DNA from: Edaphobacter lichenicola
Lineage (GTDB): Bacteria > Acidobacteriota > Terriglobia > Terriglobales > Acidobacteriaceae
Reading direction: 5' to 3'
DNA: 64,000 nt
Assembly: GCF_014201315.1 (NCBI RefSeq)
Contig: NZ_JACHDY010000005.1
Location: 310,001 to 374,000, forward strand
Shown here in pieces: positions 7,573-16,673 of this stretch (the first letter of the stretch is position 1; every line of letters begins with the position of its first letter). Under the pieces are notes generated by a model. It searched no databases. It was not told where the DNA came from and saw nothing but the letters and a program-made list of their open reading frames with translations. The translations under genes were made by a program, and so were the position numbers.

Positions 7573-8283
7573 ATGAATCGCACCTTTGCTCTTGTTACCG
7601 CCCTCGCTGCGGGAATGACATCCGCTGCCGGAGTGGCCCAGATCGCTGGCACACCGGCTGCACCCGCTGCAGCTCCCACCCAGACCGCACCTGCTCCGGC
7701 CCCAGCACCTGCCCCGGTCGCGCCACACGCGGTCCCCGCGAAGATTGCAACCATCGAGTTCGAGCAGGTCGCCGCCGCAACCAACGAAGGACAGCGCGCC
7801 CTGCAGGCCCTGCAGAAGAAGTACGAGCCCAAAGGGGCAGAGCTGCAGGCCAAGGCACAGGAGATCGATACCCTCAAGAAGCAGCTGCAGAGCGCCCCGG
7901 CAACCCTTACCGAGTCCGAACGCGCCTCGAAGCTGCGTACCATCGACACCAAGGAAAAACAGCTCCAGCGTGATGGCGAAGATGCACAGCAGGCCGTCGC
8001 CGGCGAGCAGCAGCAGGTCATCGGTGTGGTTGCGAAAAAGCTCGCGCCAGTCGTGAAGAAATACGTCGAGGACAACGGCTACACTATGCTGCTCGATATC
8101 ACCGGCCAGCAGGGCGGCTCGATGAGCGTGCTCTGGACCAGCGAGGGCACCGATATCTCCCGCGCAGTTCTGGATGCGTACAACGCGTCTTCCGGCGTCG
8201 CACCGCCAACTCCATCCGCGCCTTCTCCCGCCGCTCACCCGCACGCCTCGGCCGCTCAGAAGCCTGCGCTGCCGAAGCAGTAA
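7573..8283 (+). CDS. OmpH/Skp-family periplasmic chaperone-like protein (copy 1)
   Basis: A 236-residue protein with a signal peptide (MNRTFALVTALAAGMTSAAG), an Ala/Pro-rich linker to about residue 55, and an OmpH/Skp domain at about 56-205. The domain has an opening beta strand (IATIEFEQVAAATNEGQRAL), a long charged coiled coil and a closing GYTMLLDITGQ strand. An Ala/Pro/His tail follows. Skp-like proteins guard unfolded outer membrane proteins in the periplasm. It is a tandem paralogue of the next gene; even the upstream GAAGGAGTACCACA and first codons are shared. The ribosome site to ATG spacing (13) is long in both. Confidence 0.9.
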   Translation: MNRTFALVTALAAGMTSAAGVAQIAGTPAAPAAAPTQTAPAPAPAPAPVAPHAVPAKIATIEFEQVAAATNEGQRALQALQKKYEPKGAELQAKAQEIDTLKKQLQSAPATLTESERASKLRTIDTKEKQLQRDGEDAQQAVAGEQQQVIGVVAKKLAPVVKKYVEDNGYTMLLDITGQQGGSMSVLWTSEGTDISRAVLDAYNASSGVAPPTPSAPSPAAHPHASAAQKPALPKQ

Positions 8284-8494
8284 CCCCGGGCATGACAGAG
8301 TTCGTCTAAGGAGAATCTACGGAGAGTTGGCTGTTCGAAGCTAATCTCTTTGAAAGCTGACCTCCGTAGTCGCCGAAGACGATGTGGTCGATAAGCCGAA
8401 TCAGTTTATCCAGAGATTTGTAACAGGCAAAAATTTTGTAACAAGCATCGACCGACCGAAGAGATCGAAATTTTGAAGGAGTACCACAGACCGC

Positions 8495-9175
8495 ATGAAT
8501 CGCACCCTCGTTCTTATCTCCGCGCTAGGCGCCGGATTGATGACCACCGCCGGAGTCTCCCAGACTGCTGCAGCTCCTGCTCCTGCCACCGCTGCACCTG
8601 CGGCCGTTGAGCCCCAGGCCATCCCCGCAAAGATCGCGCTGGTCGCCTTTGAGCAGGCGGTCTTCGCCACCAACGAAGGCCAGCGTGCCGTCCAGCAGAT
8701 TCAGGACAAGTATAAGCCCAAGAAGGATCAGATCGACACCCTCTCCAAGGAGGTCGACTCGCTCAAGGCTCAGCTGCAGAGTGCTCCCGCAACTCTCTCC
8801 GATGAAGAGCGCGCTACTCGCCTGCGCAACATCGACACCAAAGAGAAGGAGCTGAACCGCAACGCCGAGGATGCCCAGACCGCCTACAACGCGGATCTGC
8901 AGGAAGCCTACGGCAAGGTGGCCGCCAAGGTCTCGGTCACGCTGAAGGACTACGTCAGCAAGAATGGCTACACCTTGCTCCTCGATGTCAGCAGCCAGCA
9001 GAGCAACGTGATGTGGGCCAACCAGAGCATCGACGTGACCCAGGCTGTTGTGACCGCGTACAACACCTCTTCCGGTGTCGCTGCGCCGGCCCCGTCCGGA
9101 CCGTCTTCCCCGGCCCCCACGACAGCTCGTCCGCGTCCAACGACAACGCCGAAGCCCGCCGCACCGAAGCAGTAA
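8495..9175 (+). CDS. OmpH/Skp-family periplasmic chaperone-like protein (copy 2)
   Basis: A 226-residue paralogue of the preceding gene with the same plan: signal peptide MNRTLVLISALGAG, Pro/Ala linker, coiled-coil OmpH domain (PAKIALVAFEQAVFATNEGQ through GYTLLLDVSSQQ), and a Pro/Thr-rich C-terminal tail. The shared ribosome site block and shared ends of the coil indicate local gene duplication followed by divergence of linker and tail. The proteins may form mixed or alternative trimers (inference). A 210-base gap separates the copies and a strong terminator follows. Confidence 0.9.
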   Translation: MNRTLVLISALGAGLMTTAGVSQTAAAPAPATAAPAAVEPQAIPAKIALVAFEQAVFATNEGQRAVQQIQDKYKPKKDQIDTLSKEVDSLKAQLQSAPATLSDEERATRLRNIDTKEKELNRNAEDAQTAYNADLQEAYGKVAAKVSVTLKDYVSKNGYTLLLDVSSQQSNVMWANQSIDVTQAVVTAYNTSSGVAAPAPSGPSSPAPTTARPRPTTTPKPAAPKQ

Positions 9176-9197
9176 CTTCCAGAAGTTCACGTCAAAC

Positions 9198-9238
9198 GCA
9201 GCGAGGAGCCATCTCCTCGCTGCTTTGTGCGTGTTTTT
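9198..9238 (+). terminator. Terminator after ompH-like pair
   Basis: Perfect 11-bp stem GCAGCGAGGAG/CTCCTCGCTGC (9198-9208 and 9213-9223), loop CCAT, followed by TTTGTGCGTGTTTTT. Confidence 0.85.
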
Positions 9239-9598
9239 GGGGCTAAGCACAGGACCCCTGTGGAAAAATCTGTGGATTGCGGGGACCAAAGTATGGGGAA
9301 AGATCGGCGAATCTCATCTTCCATCAACCCGGCTACTTCCGCAATGTCTCCGTAAGTGCATAGGAATCAGCATATTGAGAGGCGTTTGCCAAAGTTACGA
9401 GCACGAACGATATGCGACTCTCAGCAACTAACGCTGTTTCAAGGGTTTCCACAGATCAACGTTACGACCAGGTTACATATTCCCGCATCTAAACCGGATC
9501 TGTGCCGGAACTGCACGCAAATCTCCAGGACAGATCGCATTCGTTCAATAGGAAGTTGCGTAACACTCGAAGCCGCCTGAAACAGCTGCGCCATCAGG
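9239..9598. other. Intergenic, nothing recognised
   Basis: A 360-base gap between the ompH terminator and the 3' end of lepA. I see no gene, hairpin or repeat that stands out. Confidence 0.5.
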
Positions 9599-11401
9599 CT
9601 ACTCCTCGCCGACCTTGAGGACCGCAAGGAAAGCCTCCTGCGGAATATCGACCTTTCCAATCCGCTTCATCCGCTTCTTGCCCTCTTTTTGCTTCTCGAG
9701 CAGCTTACGCTTCCGGCTGATGTCGCCGCCATAGCACTTCGCGATTACATTCTTCCGGATCGCGGTTACAGTCTCACGCGCAATGACCTTCGAGCCGATT
9801 GCGGCCTGAATGGCGACCTCGAACATCTGTCGCGGAATCAGCTCCCGCATCTTCGATACCAGCGCCCGGCCTCGCTGTTGCGCAAAGTCTTTGTGAATGA
9901 TGATCGAAAGTGCATCGACCGGATCGCCGCCAATCAGAATATCCATCTTCACCATCGGCGAAACCCACATGCCCGCAAGCTGATAGTCGAGAGAAGCGTA
10001 TCCGCGCGAGACGGTCTTCAGACGATCGTAAAAATCCAGCACAATCTCGTTCAACGGAAGCTCATACGTAATCAGAACGCGCGTGTCCGAGACATACTCC
10101 ATGTTCTGCTGCCGTCCGCGCTTCTCTTCCACCAGCTTCAAGATCCCGCCAACGTACTCTTCGTTCGTCAGAATCTTCGCCATGATCACCGGCTCTTCGA
10201 TCTGTTCGATCTCGGTCGTCTCCGGCCACCGCGAGGGATTATCCACCTCGCGCGCGCTGCCGTCGGTCATCGTGATCTTGTAGCGCACCCCCGGTGCAGT
10301 CGTAATCAGGTCGAGATCGTACTCACGCTCCAGGCGCTCCTGAATAATCTCAAGGTGCAGCAGCCCAAGAAAGCCGCAGCGAAACCCAAACCCAAGCGCG
10401 ACCGAAGACTCAGGCTCAAACGAAAATGAAGCATCGTTGAGGCGAAGCTTTTCAAGCGCGTCGCGCAGCATCGCGTGCTCATGCGAATCGACGGTATACA
10501 GCCCTGCGAACACCATGCTCTTGATATCTTCAAAACCCGGCAGCGCTTCGGCACAGGGGTTTTCGACCGAAGTGATGGTGTCTCCGACCTTGGTATCCGC
10601 AACGTTTTTGATGGTGGCAACGAAGAAACCAACCTCGCCTGCACTCAGCTCCGCAAGCTCAACCGGCTTCGGCGTCATCACGCCCATACTCTCTACGTCG
10701 AACATCTTGCCATTCGACATCACCTTGATCTTCATCCCCTTGCGCAGCCTGCCGTTGATGATGCGGGCAAGAACAATCACGCCTCTGTAGGGATCAAACC
10801 AGCTATCGAAGATCAACGCCTGCAGCGGCGCCTCGGGATCGCCCTCCGGCTGCGGCAGCAGCGTCACCACAGCCTCAAGAATGCTGGCGACATTCAGCCC
10901 CGTCTTCGCGCTGACGGCAATCGCATCATCCGCAGGCAGCCCCACGGACTTCTCAATCATCTCCTTCGTGCGCTCGATGTCGGCGCTGGGAAGGTCGATC
11001 TTATTGATGATCGGAATAATCTCGAGTCCGTTCGAGATCGCTAGATAGGCGTTGGCGAGCGTCTGTGCCTCCACACCCTGCGACGCATCGACCACCAGCA
11101 GAGCCCCTTCGCACGATGCCAGCGAGCGCGAAACCTCATAGGAAAAATCGACGTGGCCCGGCGTATCGATCAGGTTCAGCTGATAGGTCTCGCCATCGTG
11201 TGCCTTGTACATCATGCGGACCGTGTGGGCTTTGATCGTGATGCCGCGCTCGCGCTCCAGATCCATGGCGTCCAGCACCTGGGCCTGCATCTCGCGCGAG
11301 GTCAGCGAACCGGTCAGCTCCAGGAGCCGGTCGGAAAGGGTGGATTTGCCATGGTCGATATGCGCGATGATCGCGAAGTTGCGGATGTGACTTGGATCCA
11401 T
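9599..11401 (-). CDS. lepA: Translation elongation factor 4
   Basis: A ribosome-dependent GTPase that acts on stalled ribosomes. All GTPase motifs are visible: AHIDHGKST near residue 13 (G1), DTPGHVDF (G3) and NKIDLP (G4). They are followed by EF-Tu-like domain 2, EF-G-like domains III and V, and the LepA-specific C-terminal domain ending [18 protein letters not shown] place the start at [11 protein letters not shown] (11401), where family members begin; the frame runs 12 codons further without support. Product 600 residues, the usual length. It stands alone, divergent from the phosphatase gene at 11642. Confidence 0.97.
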   Translation of the reverse strand: MDPSHIRNFAIIAHIDHGKSTLSDRLLELTGSLTSREMQAQVLDAMDLERERGITIKAHTVRMMYKAHDGETYQLNLIDTPGHVDFSYEVSRSLASCEGALLVVDASQGVEAQTLANAYLAISNGLEIIPIINKIDLPSADIERTKEMIEKSVGLPADDAIAVSAKTGLNVASILEAVVTLLPQPEGDPEAPLQALIFDSWFDPYRGVIVLARIINGRLRKGMKIKVMSNGKMFDVESMGVMTPKPVELAELSAGEVGFFVATIKNVADTKVGDTITSVENPCAEALPGFEDIKSMVFAGLYTVDSHEHAMLRDALEKLRLNDASFSFEPESSVALGFGFRCGFLGLLHLEIIQERLEREYDLDLITTAPGVRYKITMTDGSAREVDNPSRWPETTEIEQIEEPVIMAKILTNEEYVGGILKLVEEKRGRQQNMEYVSDTRVLITYELPLNEIVLDFYDRLKTVSRGYASLDYQLAGMWVSPMVKMDILIGGDPVDALSIIIHKDFAQQRGRALVSKMRELIPRQMFEVAIQAAIGSKVIARETVTAIRKNVIAKCYGGDISRKRKLLEKQKEGKKRMKRIGKVDIPQEAFLAVLKVGEE

Positions 11402-11641
11402 TTTGTAGCTGGGTAGCCTCAATATCCATCTTAACACCCATGCGTTGCTACAAGCAGGAACGGCAGATTGCGGTAGTGGTCAGGCCGCATTGATCTATAA
11501 CGACTTGCAGGCAGCGGACAATCTCGTTCGACGGCAATTCCAAAGTCGGGCCTGTTCAGAAGCTCAAACTTTGCATCGCGGCGTTGACCGCAACATCAAA
11601 CGGGCATAGATTCCTGTCCAGTCCTTGCCAAGGAGGACACC

Positions 11642-12925
11642 ATGGCGACCCAGTTCCCCCCGCTTGATGCGTTCGATGCCCTCGAAGCAGTTCCCCACAA
11701 CATTCACTCCTCCTGCGAGTTCATCCAGGCCCTGATGAAGTTGCAGCGGGCGGCGCAACTCATCACCTCCAGCCTCGACCTCGATGTCCTGTTCGATCGC
11801 GTTGTAAACGATATCGCCGATGCGATCGGCTGCGTAGAGGTCTCCGTCTGGCTGCGCGATGCGGGCGGCGACGAGATGGTGCTTCACGGCGTGCGTGGAT
11901 GCTCAACCTACTGCAAAGGCGACCGCCTCAAGATCGGCGAACGAGGCATGGTCGGCCATGTCGCCTCAACCGGTGTGACGCGCTACGCCGGAGACGTAAC
12001 AATCGATCCCTACTACGTGGCCTGCGAACTCGACACGCGGTCTGAAGTTGCAGTTCCGCTCCTGCTTCACGGCGAGGTCATCGGAGCCCTGTGCGTCGAT
12101 CACAAGCAGATCAACGCCTTCTCGGACGACCAGATCGCCGTCATGGAGGCGTTGGCCGGCCACATCGCCGTGGCGATCGAAAACGCCAGACTCTTCCGCA
12201 ACGAGCGCCACGAGCGCGAGCAGATGCAGCGTGAAGCAGACGACGCCCGCGCTGTTCAGCAATCGCTCTTCGTCAAGGCTGTCCCGCTGGTCTGTGGCTT
12301 CGCCTTTGAAACCGCGTGGAATCCAGCCGGAACCCTCGCTGGCGATTGGTTTGATCTGATCGATCTTGGCGAAGATCGCTGCGGAATCGTGCTCGCCGAT
12401 GTCTCCGGCAAAGGAATGCCTGCGGCCCTGTTAATGTCGGCAACGCGCGCCATCCTGCGCTCGCTGGTCAAGCTCGATCCCTCTCCGGGAAAAACGCTCA
12501 TGCAGCTTAATCAGATCCTGATGGAAGACTTTCCCATGGGCAAGTTCGTCACCATGATCTACGGCGTGCTCGACGCGCGATCCCGCGAGATCACCATCGC
12601 CAGCGCCGGACATCTGCGTCCGCTCCTCATCAACGGAGAGTGCTCCTTCCTCGACATCGACACCGGCATGCCGCTCGGACTCGGCACGACGACGTATCCC
12701 GAATACAAGGTCACTCTCAAGCCGGGCACTCAACTCCTCTTCTATACGGACGGCATCACCGAGGCAATGAACCGCAGCGACGAAGAGTACGGCGCAGCGC
12801 GGCTGGTCGATCACTTCCTGCGGCCCTCGGCCTGCGTGGAGGGGCTCATCGAGGAGGTGTGCAGATTCAGCCACGGATCGAATCACACCGATGACGCGAC
12901 TGCGGTTCTGATCCGAAGCCGATAA
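11642..12925 (+). CDS. GAF-domain PP2C (RsbU/SpoIIE-like) serine phosphatase
   Basis: A 427-residue signalling protein. A GAF sensor domain covers about residues 35-185 and a SpoIIE-type PP2C phosphatase domain about 215-425. The latter has GDWFDLIDLGEDRCGIVLADVSGKGMPAAL and, near the end, YTDGITEAMN and HTDDATAVLIR, which carry the metal-binding Asp residues. A short helix joins the domains. The ATG has a strong AAGGAGG about 6 bases upstream. Such proteins usually dephosphorylate an anti-sigma antagonist in partner switching, but no STAS or kinase partner is adjacent, so the target is unknown. Confidence 0.92.
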   Translation: MATQFPPLDAFDALEAVPHNIHSSCEFIQALMKLQRAAQLITSSLDLDVLFDRVVNDIADAIGCVEVSVWLRDAGGDEMVLHGVRGCSTYCKGDRLKIGERGMVGHVASTGVTRYAGDVTIDPYYVACELDTRSEVAVPLLLHGEVIGALCVDHKQINAFSDDQIAVMEALAGHIAVAIENARLFRNERHEREQMQREADDARAVQQSLFVKAVPLVCGFAFETAWNPAGTLAGDWFDLIDLGEDRCGIVLADVSGKGMPAALLMSATRAILRSLVKLDPSPGKTLMQLNQILMEDFPMGKFVTMIYGVLDARSREITIASAGHLRPLLINGECSFLDIDTGMPLGLGTTTYPEYKVTLKPGTQLLFYTDGITEAMNRSDEEYGAARLVDHFLRPSACVEGLIEEVCRFSHGSNHTDDATAVLIRSR

Positions 12926-13063
12926 CCCGAAAGGAATGTTGATCGGACTGTGGCAGCAGTTCGCCTCGCTCTACTTTGAGAGCGCCCCTTCGCATCCCCA
13001 AAGGTTCTATTCCAACAGCGCCCGCGAATTTGCTTCTTGCACCCCTTACAATGAAAAGCGAAG

Positions 13064-14953
13064 ATGGTGCGGATGACTTTAAGCGATTCGGTGCGAACGG
13101 TGGCACTCGTGGTGGCGTGTCTGCCGCTCGTACTCTTGACGGGCTGTCCGCAGGATCAGGAGGCCTCGCCCGGCAACGCCCCCGCTTCGACAACCGCTCC
13201 GACGATCATGCAATCAGCTGCAGCCCCAACGCAATCCGCGCAGGCCGCTCCCTCCACCGCGCAGTCTGTCGACAACTCTGCCCGGGCCTTCAAGGTGCAG
13301 CAGCTGATCAACTCCGCCGAGGCAGCCTATCGCAGCGGCGTAGACAACTATCGCGCCGGCCGTCTCGACTCCGCGCGGCTCGACTTTGACTCTGCCGTCG
13401 ACCTCATGCTCACCAGCGGCATGGACCTCAAGACCGACCCGCAACTCGCCGATGAGTTCGACCATCTCTTGAACGCGGTCAACTCGCTCGAGATGGCAGC
13501 GCTGAAGCAAGGCAACGGATTCTCCCCGAAGATCGAAGAGGCGCCGCTCGACACCGCCGAAGACCTCACCTTCCCCGCGAATCCCGAGCTCACTGCAAAG
13601 CTGAAGGCCGAGCTGCAGACCGCGTCCGACCTTCCCCTCGTCATCAACGATCAGGTCGCAGGCTACATCGGGTACTTTGCGAACTCGCCCTCCTTCCACG
13701 CCCACATGCTTGCGAGCATGGAGCGCGCCGGAAAATACAAGACCATGATCCAGAAGGCGCTCACGGCCCAGGGCGTCCCGCAGGACCTCATCTACCTCGC
13801 GGTAGCCGAATCAGGCTTTCAGCCCCAGGCGCTCAATTCGAGGTCGGGCGCAGGGGGGATGTGGCAGTTCATGCCGACCGGCGCCTACGGTCTCGCACGC
13901 AACGGCTTCTTCGACGAGCGCTTCGATCCGGAAAAATCTTCGATCGCCTACGCGAAGTACATGAAGTCCCTCTACAACCAGTTCGGCGACTGGTATCTCG
14001 CGATGGCCGCCTACGACTGGGGTCCAGGCAACGTGCAGCGTGCCGTGCAGCGAACCGGCTATGCGGACTTCTGGGAGCTCTATCGCCGCAACGCGCTGCC
14101 CAGGGAGACCCGCGACTACGTCCCGAAGATCCTCGCCGCTGTCATCATGGCCAAGAACCCCGAGAAGTACGGCCTCGACAAGATGGTGCCTAACGAACCC
14201 GTCGTCTCCGATACCGTGTCGATCGACTACGCGATTGATCTGCGCCTGGTCGCCGACGTTACAAACTCCTCCCTGCCGGAGATCGTGGCCCTCAATCCCA
14301 GCCTCCTGCGCATGACCACGCCGGGAGACATGCCCTTCGATCTGCACATCCCCATCGGTACGCGCGACGTCTTCACCGAGCGCCTCAAGGAGATCCCCGA
14401 GGACAAACGCAGCACCTGGCGCTTTCACGTGGTCCGCTCCGGCGAGTCGCTCGACGGCATCGTCGCCTCGCTGCATGCCCACCTCAGCGACGTCAACGCC
14501 GCGAACGGCCTCTCTGCGACAGACAGCGTCGATGCCGGAGACGAGCTCGTCATCCCGGTGACCGTCGCCCAAAGCACGCGACCGCAGCGATACACCGTGC
14601 GTCGTGGCGACACGCTGGTCACCGTATCCGACCGATTCGGCGTCTCCGTCGAAGAGTTGCGGCGATGGAATCACCTCCGCTCAAGCACCGTGCGACCCGG
14701 CTACTCCCTCGCCGTCGCCGAGCCGGTGAAGCTCGCACCCGGAACGCACCTGCGCGGCAGAGGGGCTCGCAGAAGAAGAGGCGCGCGCACTCTTTCGACC
14801 AGTGTTCATCAGGGTTCCGCGCATCCAGCCAGCGGGCGCACTGGCTCGAAGACAAGTGGAGCGTCAACGAAAAATAAGACCGCAGGCAAGAAGACTGCGG
14901 GTGCAGCCAGGCCGAGTTCAACGACCAAAACGAAAAAGAAAGCTACACGATAA
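13064..14953 (+). CDS. Lipoprotein lytic transglycosylase with two LysM domains (MltD-like)
   Basis: A 629-residue murein lytic transglycosylase. The N-terminus is a lipoprotein signal with lipobox LLTGC (Cys 28). The SLT catalytic domain spans about residues 235-370, with the catalytic Glu in AVAESGF followed by SGAGGMWQFMP and AAYDWGPGNVQ. Two LysM peptidoglycan-binding repeats follow (WRFHVVRSGESLDGI and RYTVRRGDTLVTVSDRFGV). The last ~60 residues are very basic and Lys/Arg/Thr-rich. The start may instead be the ATG at 13073. It acts on the cell wall from the outer or inner membrane lipid anchor. Confidence 0.93.
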   Translation: MVRMTLSDSVRTVALVVACLPLVLLTGCPQDQEASPGNAPASTTAPTIMQSAAAPTQSAQAAPSTAQSVDNSARAFKVQQLINSAEAAYRSGVDNYRAGRLDSARLDFDSAVDLMLTSGMDLKTDPQLADEFDHLLNAVNSLEMAALKQGNGFSPKIEEAPLDTAEDLTFPANPELTAKLKAELQTASDLPLVINDQVAGYIGYFANSPSFHAHMLASMERAGKYKTMIQKALTAQGVPQDLIYLAVAESGFQPQALNSRSGAGGMWQFMPTGAYGLARNGFFDERFDPEKSSIAYAKYMKSLYNQFGDWYLAMAAYDWGPGNVQRAVQRTGYADFWELYRRNALPRETRDYVPKILAAVIMAKNPEKYGLDKMVPNEPVVSDTVSIDYAIDLRLVADVTNSSLPEIVALNPSLLRMTTPGDMPFDLHIPIGTRDVFTERLKEIPEDKRSTWRFHVVRSGESLDGIVASLHAHLSDVNAANGLSATDSVDAGDELVIPVTVAQSTRPQRYTVRRGDTLVTVSDRFGVSVEELRRWNHLRSSTVRPGYSLAVAEPVKLAPGTHLRGRGARRRRGARTLSTSVHQGSAHPASGRTGSKTSGASTKNKTAGKKTAGAARPSSTTKTKKKATR

Positions 14954-15110
14954 GCTACCTCGTGAAAAAGATTGCTTGCCTTCGGTAGCGCTTGGATGCA
15001 TCCTGTTGCTAGAATCTCGTCCCGGGAAGTAAAGATGTTTCTTGTTGCATCGAAGCTGGTAAGGCAACGCAGAGAACGATAGAAGTAGAGAGCAGTGAGG
15101 GATAACAAAA

Positions 15111-15923
15111 ATGATGTTCGACGACACCATCAAGCTTCACGCAGCTGCAGCCGATGACGATCATAACTTCGGCGATGAACACGATGACGAACAGGACGAT
15201 CTGCACAGCCGCTTCAACGATGACGAAGAAGAAGAAGAGGTCACGATGACCTCGGACGATGATGAAGCTCAGCTCGACGAAGAAGACACCGACGACGATC
15301 CCCACGCCGAAGAGGCGAAGCTGTTCGCGCTGCCCCCCTCCCCGGTGCGCAGCTATGAGCCGCCAACCAGAGAGTCGGTGTTGCCGGTGAAGAGCGAGTC
15401 CTCTCCGAAGCCGGCGGCCAAGAAGGTCGCGCCAGCCAAGAAGGCTGCGCCAGCCAAGAAAGCTGCGCCAGCCAAGAAAGCTGCGCCAGCCAAGAAGGCC
15501 GCGCCGCTGAAGAAGGCTGTAGCAGCAAAGAAAGCTCCTGCGAAGAAAGCAGCAACCAAAAAGGCCGCGAAGAAGGTCGTAGCTAAGAAGGTTGCGGCAA
15601 AGAAGTCCGCAGTGAAAAAAGTTCTGGCGAAGAAGGCCGCACCAAAGAAGGCCGCCGCCAAATCGAAATCTGCCGCGAAGAAGGTTAGTGCTCTGCGCGG
15701 CGGTAAGGTCGCCCCCAAAAAGGCGGCCGGCAACAAGGGCACTGCAAGCAGTAAAAAACTAAAGAAGAGAGGTACTACCTTGGCAACTAAGAAAGCAGCA
15801 AAGAAGGCACCAGCGAAGAAGGCAGCAGCAAAGAAGGCTCCTGCTAAGAAGGCGGCCAAGAAGGCTCCTGCAAAGAAGGCCGTAAAGAAGGCTGTAAAGA
15901 AGGCTGCTCCAAAAAAGAAGTAA
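15111..15923 (+). CDS. Histone H1-like Lys/Ala-repeat protein with acidic N-terminus
   Basis: A 270-residue protein of two opposite halves. Residues 1-75 are strongly acidic (runs such as DDEEEEEV and DEEDTDDD). From about residue 100 to the end it is built of AAPAKKA/KKAAKK repeats like bacterial histone H1-like proteins, which bind DNA without sequence preference. Direct DNA repeats underlie part of this (15429-15500). An in-frame TTG at 15780 with an AGAGAGG site 7 bases before it would give a separate 47-residue AKK-repeat protein beginning MATKKAAKKAPAKK. A nucleoid role is likely; the acidic half could be self-shielding (inference). Confidence 0.8.
   Translation: MMFDDTIKLHAAAADDDHNFGDEHDDEQDDLHSRFNDDEEEEEVTMTSDDDEAQLDEEDTDDDPHAEEAKLFALPPSPVRSYEPPTRESVLPVKSESSPKPAAKKVAPAKKAAPAKKAAPAKKAAPAKKAAPLKKAVAAKKAPAKKAATKKAAKKVVAKKVAAKKSAVKKVLAKKAAPKKAAAKSKSAAKKVSALRGGKVAPKKAAGNKGTASSKKLKKRGTTLATKKAAKKAPAKKAAAKKAPAKKAAKKAPAKKAVKKAVKKAAPKKK
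15429..15500 (+). repeat. Four tandem 18-bp coding repeats
   Basis: Four consecutive units of GCGCCAGCCAAGAAGGCT with one or two third-position changes, each coding APAKKA within the histone-like gene. Confidence 0.9.
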
Positions 15924-15945
15924 CTAACACCAAGGCAAGCAAATA

Positions 15946-15981
15946 GGCCCGGACTCCTCAATTGAGAGCCCGGGCCTTTTT
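15946..15981 (+). terminator. Terminator after histone-like gene
   Basis: GGCCCGG and CCGGGCC arms closed by CTC/GAG around an AATT loop, then TTTTT. It lies between convergent genes and could also serve the peroxiredoxin gene from the other side. Confidence 0.8.
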
Positions 15982-15999
15982 GCGTCTGCTGATAAGTCT

Positions 16000-16548
16000 T
16001 TACTTCTTGGCGGCCGTGATCTCAGCCAGAACTTCCGTGCTGTGGACGTTCGGATCGACCTTCTCCCACACCTTCTCCACCTTGCCGTCGGGCGAGATCA
16101 GGAACGTCTCGCGATTGGCAAACTTCATCACGCCGTAGTTCTTCACCGGGACGCCATACAGATCGACCACCTTGTGATCCGGATCAGCGAGCAGCTTGAA
16201 GCTGAACGTATCCTTCGAGCACCACGTCTTGTGCCCTTCCACCGTATCCAGGCTCACACCCAGAACGACCGCGTTCAGAGCGTCATACTTCGCGATGTCG
16301 CGCTGGAAGTTATGCGCCTCGATCGTGCAGCCGGTCGTCTGGTCCTTCGGGTAGAAGTAGAGCACGACCCACTTGCCCTTGTAGTCGGTCAGGCTGACCG
16401 GCTTGTCCTCCTGCGAGGGCAGGGTAAAGTTGGGCGCCACGGCTCCAGCCTGTATTGTGTCTGCGGCGGGCGCTGCATTCGCCCTGATACCTACGCCGCA
16501 CGCCGCTGCTACGCCGATGATTGCTGCGATCCAAACTGCTTTGCGCAT
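16000..16548 (-). CDS. Exported peroxiredoxin (AhpC/TSA, Bcp type)
   Basis: A thiol peroxidase of 182 residues with an N-terminal signal peptide or anchor (MRKAVWIAAIIGVAAACG). The peroxidatic Cys lies in YFYPKDQTTGCTIEAHNF, with the conserved upstream Pro and Thr. A second Cys in KTWCSKDTF is a likely resolving residue, but it is further away than in E. coli Bcp. The thioredoxin fold continues to VDPNVHSTEVL. It probably detoxifies hydroperoxides in the periplasm, needing a periplasmic thiol donor (inference). GGGGA precedes the ATG. Confidence 0.92.
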   Translation of the reverse strand: MRKAVWIAAIIGVAAACGVGIRANAAPAADTIQAGAVAPNFTLPSQEDKPVSLTDYKGKWVVLYFYPKDQTTGCTIEAHNFQRDIAKYDALNAVVLGVSLDTVEGHKTWCSKDTFSFKLLADPDHKVVDLYGVPVKNYGVMKFANRETFLISPDGKVEKVWEKVDPNVHSTEVLAEITAAKK

Positions 16549-16673
16549 GGTGGTTCCCCTTGTGTCGTTCTCTTAGCTGTAGACGAATGGCCGCCGCGTT
16601 AGACGCGCACCGAATGTCCTGACGGCAATTTTACCCTTCCAATGCAACCCTTTACAGAGCGGTGACAAGATCT

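Noticed and set aside
15412-15920. Regular short repeats considered as a CRISPR-like array
   Set aside because: The repeats are 18-bp coding units without unique spacers and code AKK motifs in a histone-like protein.
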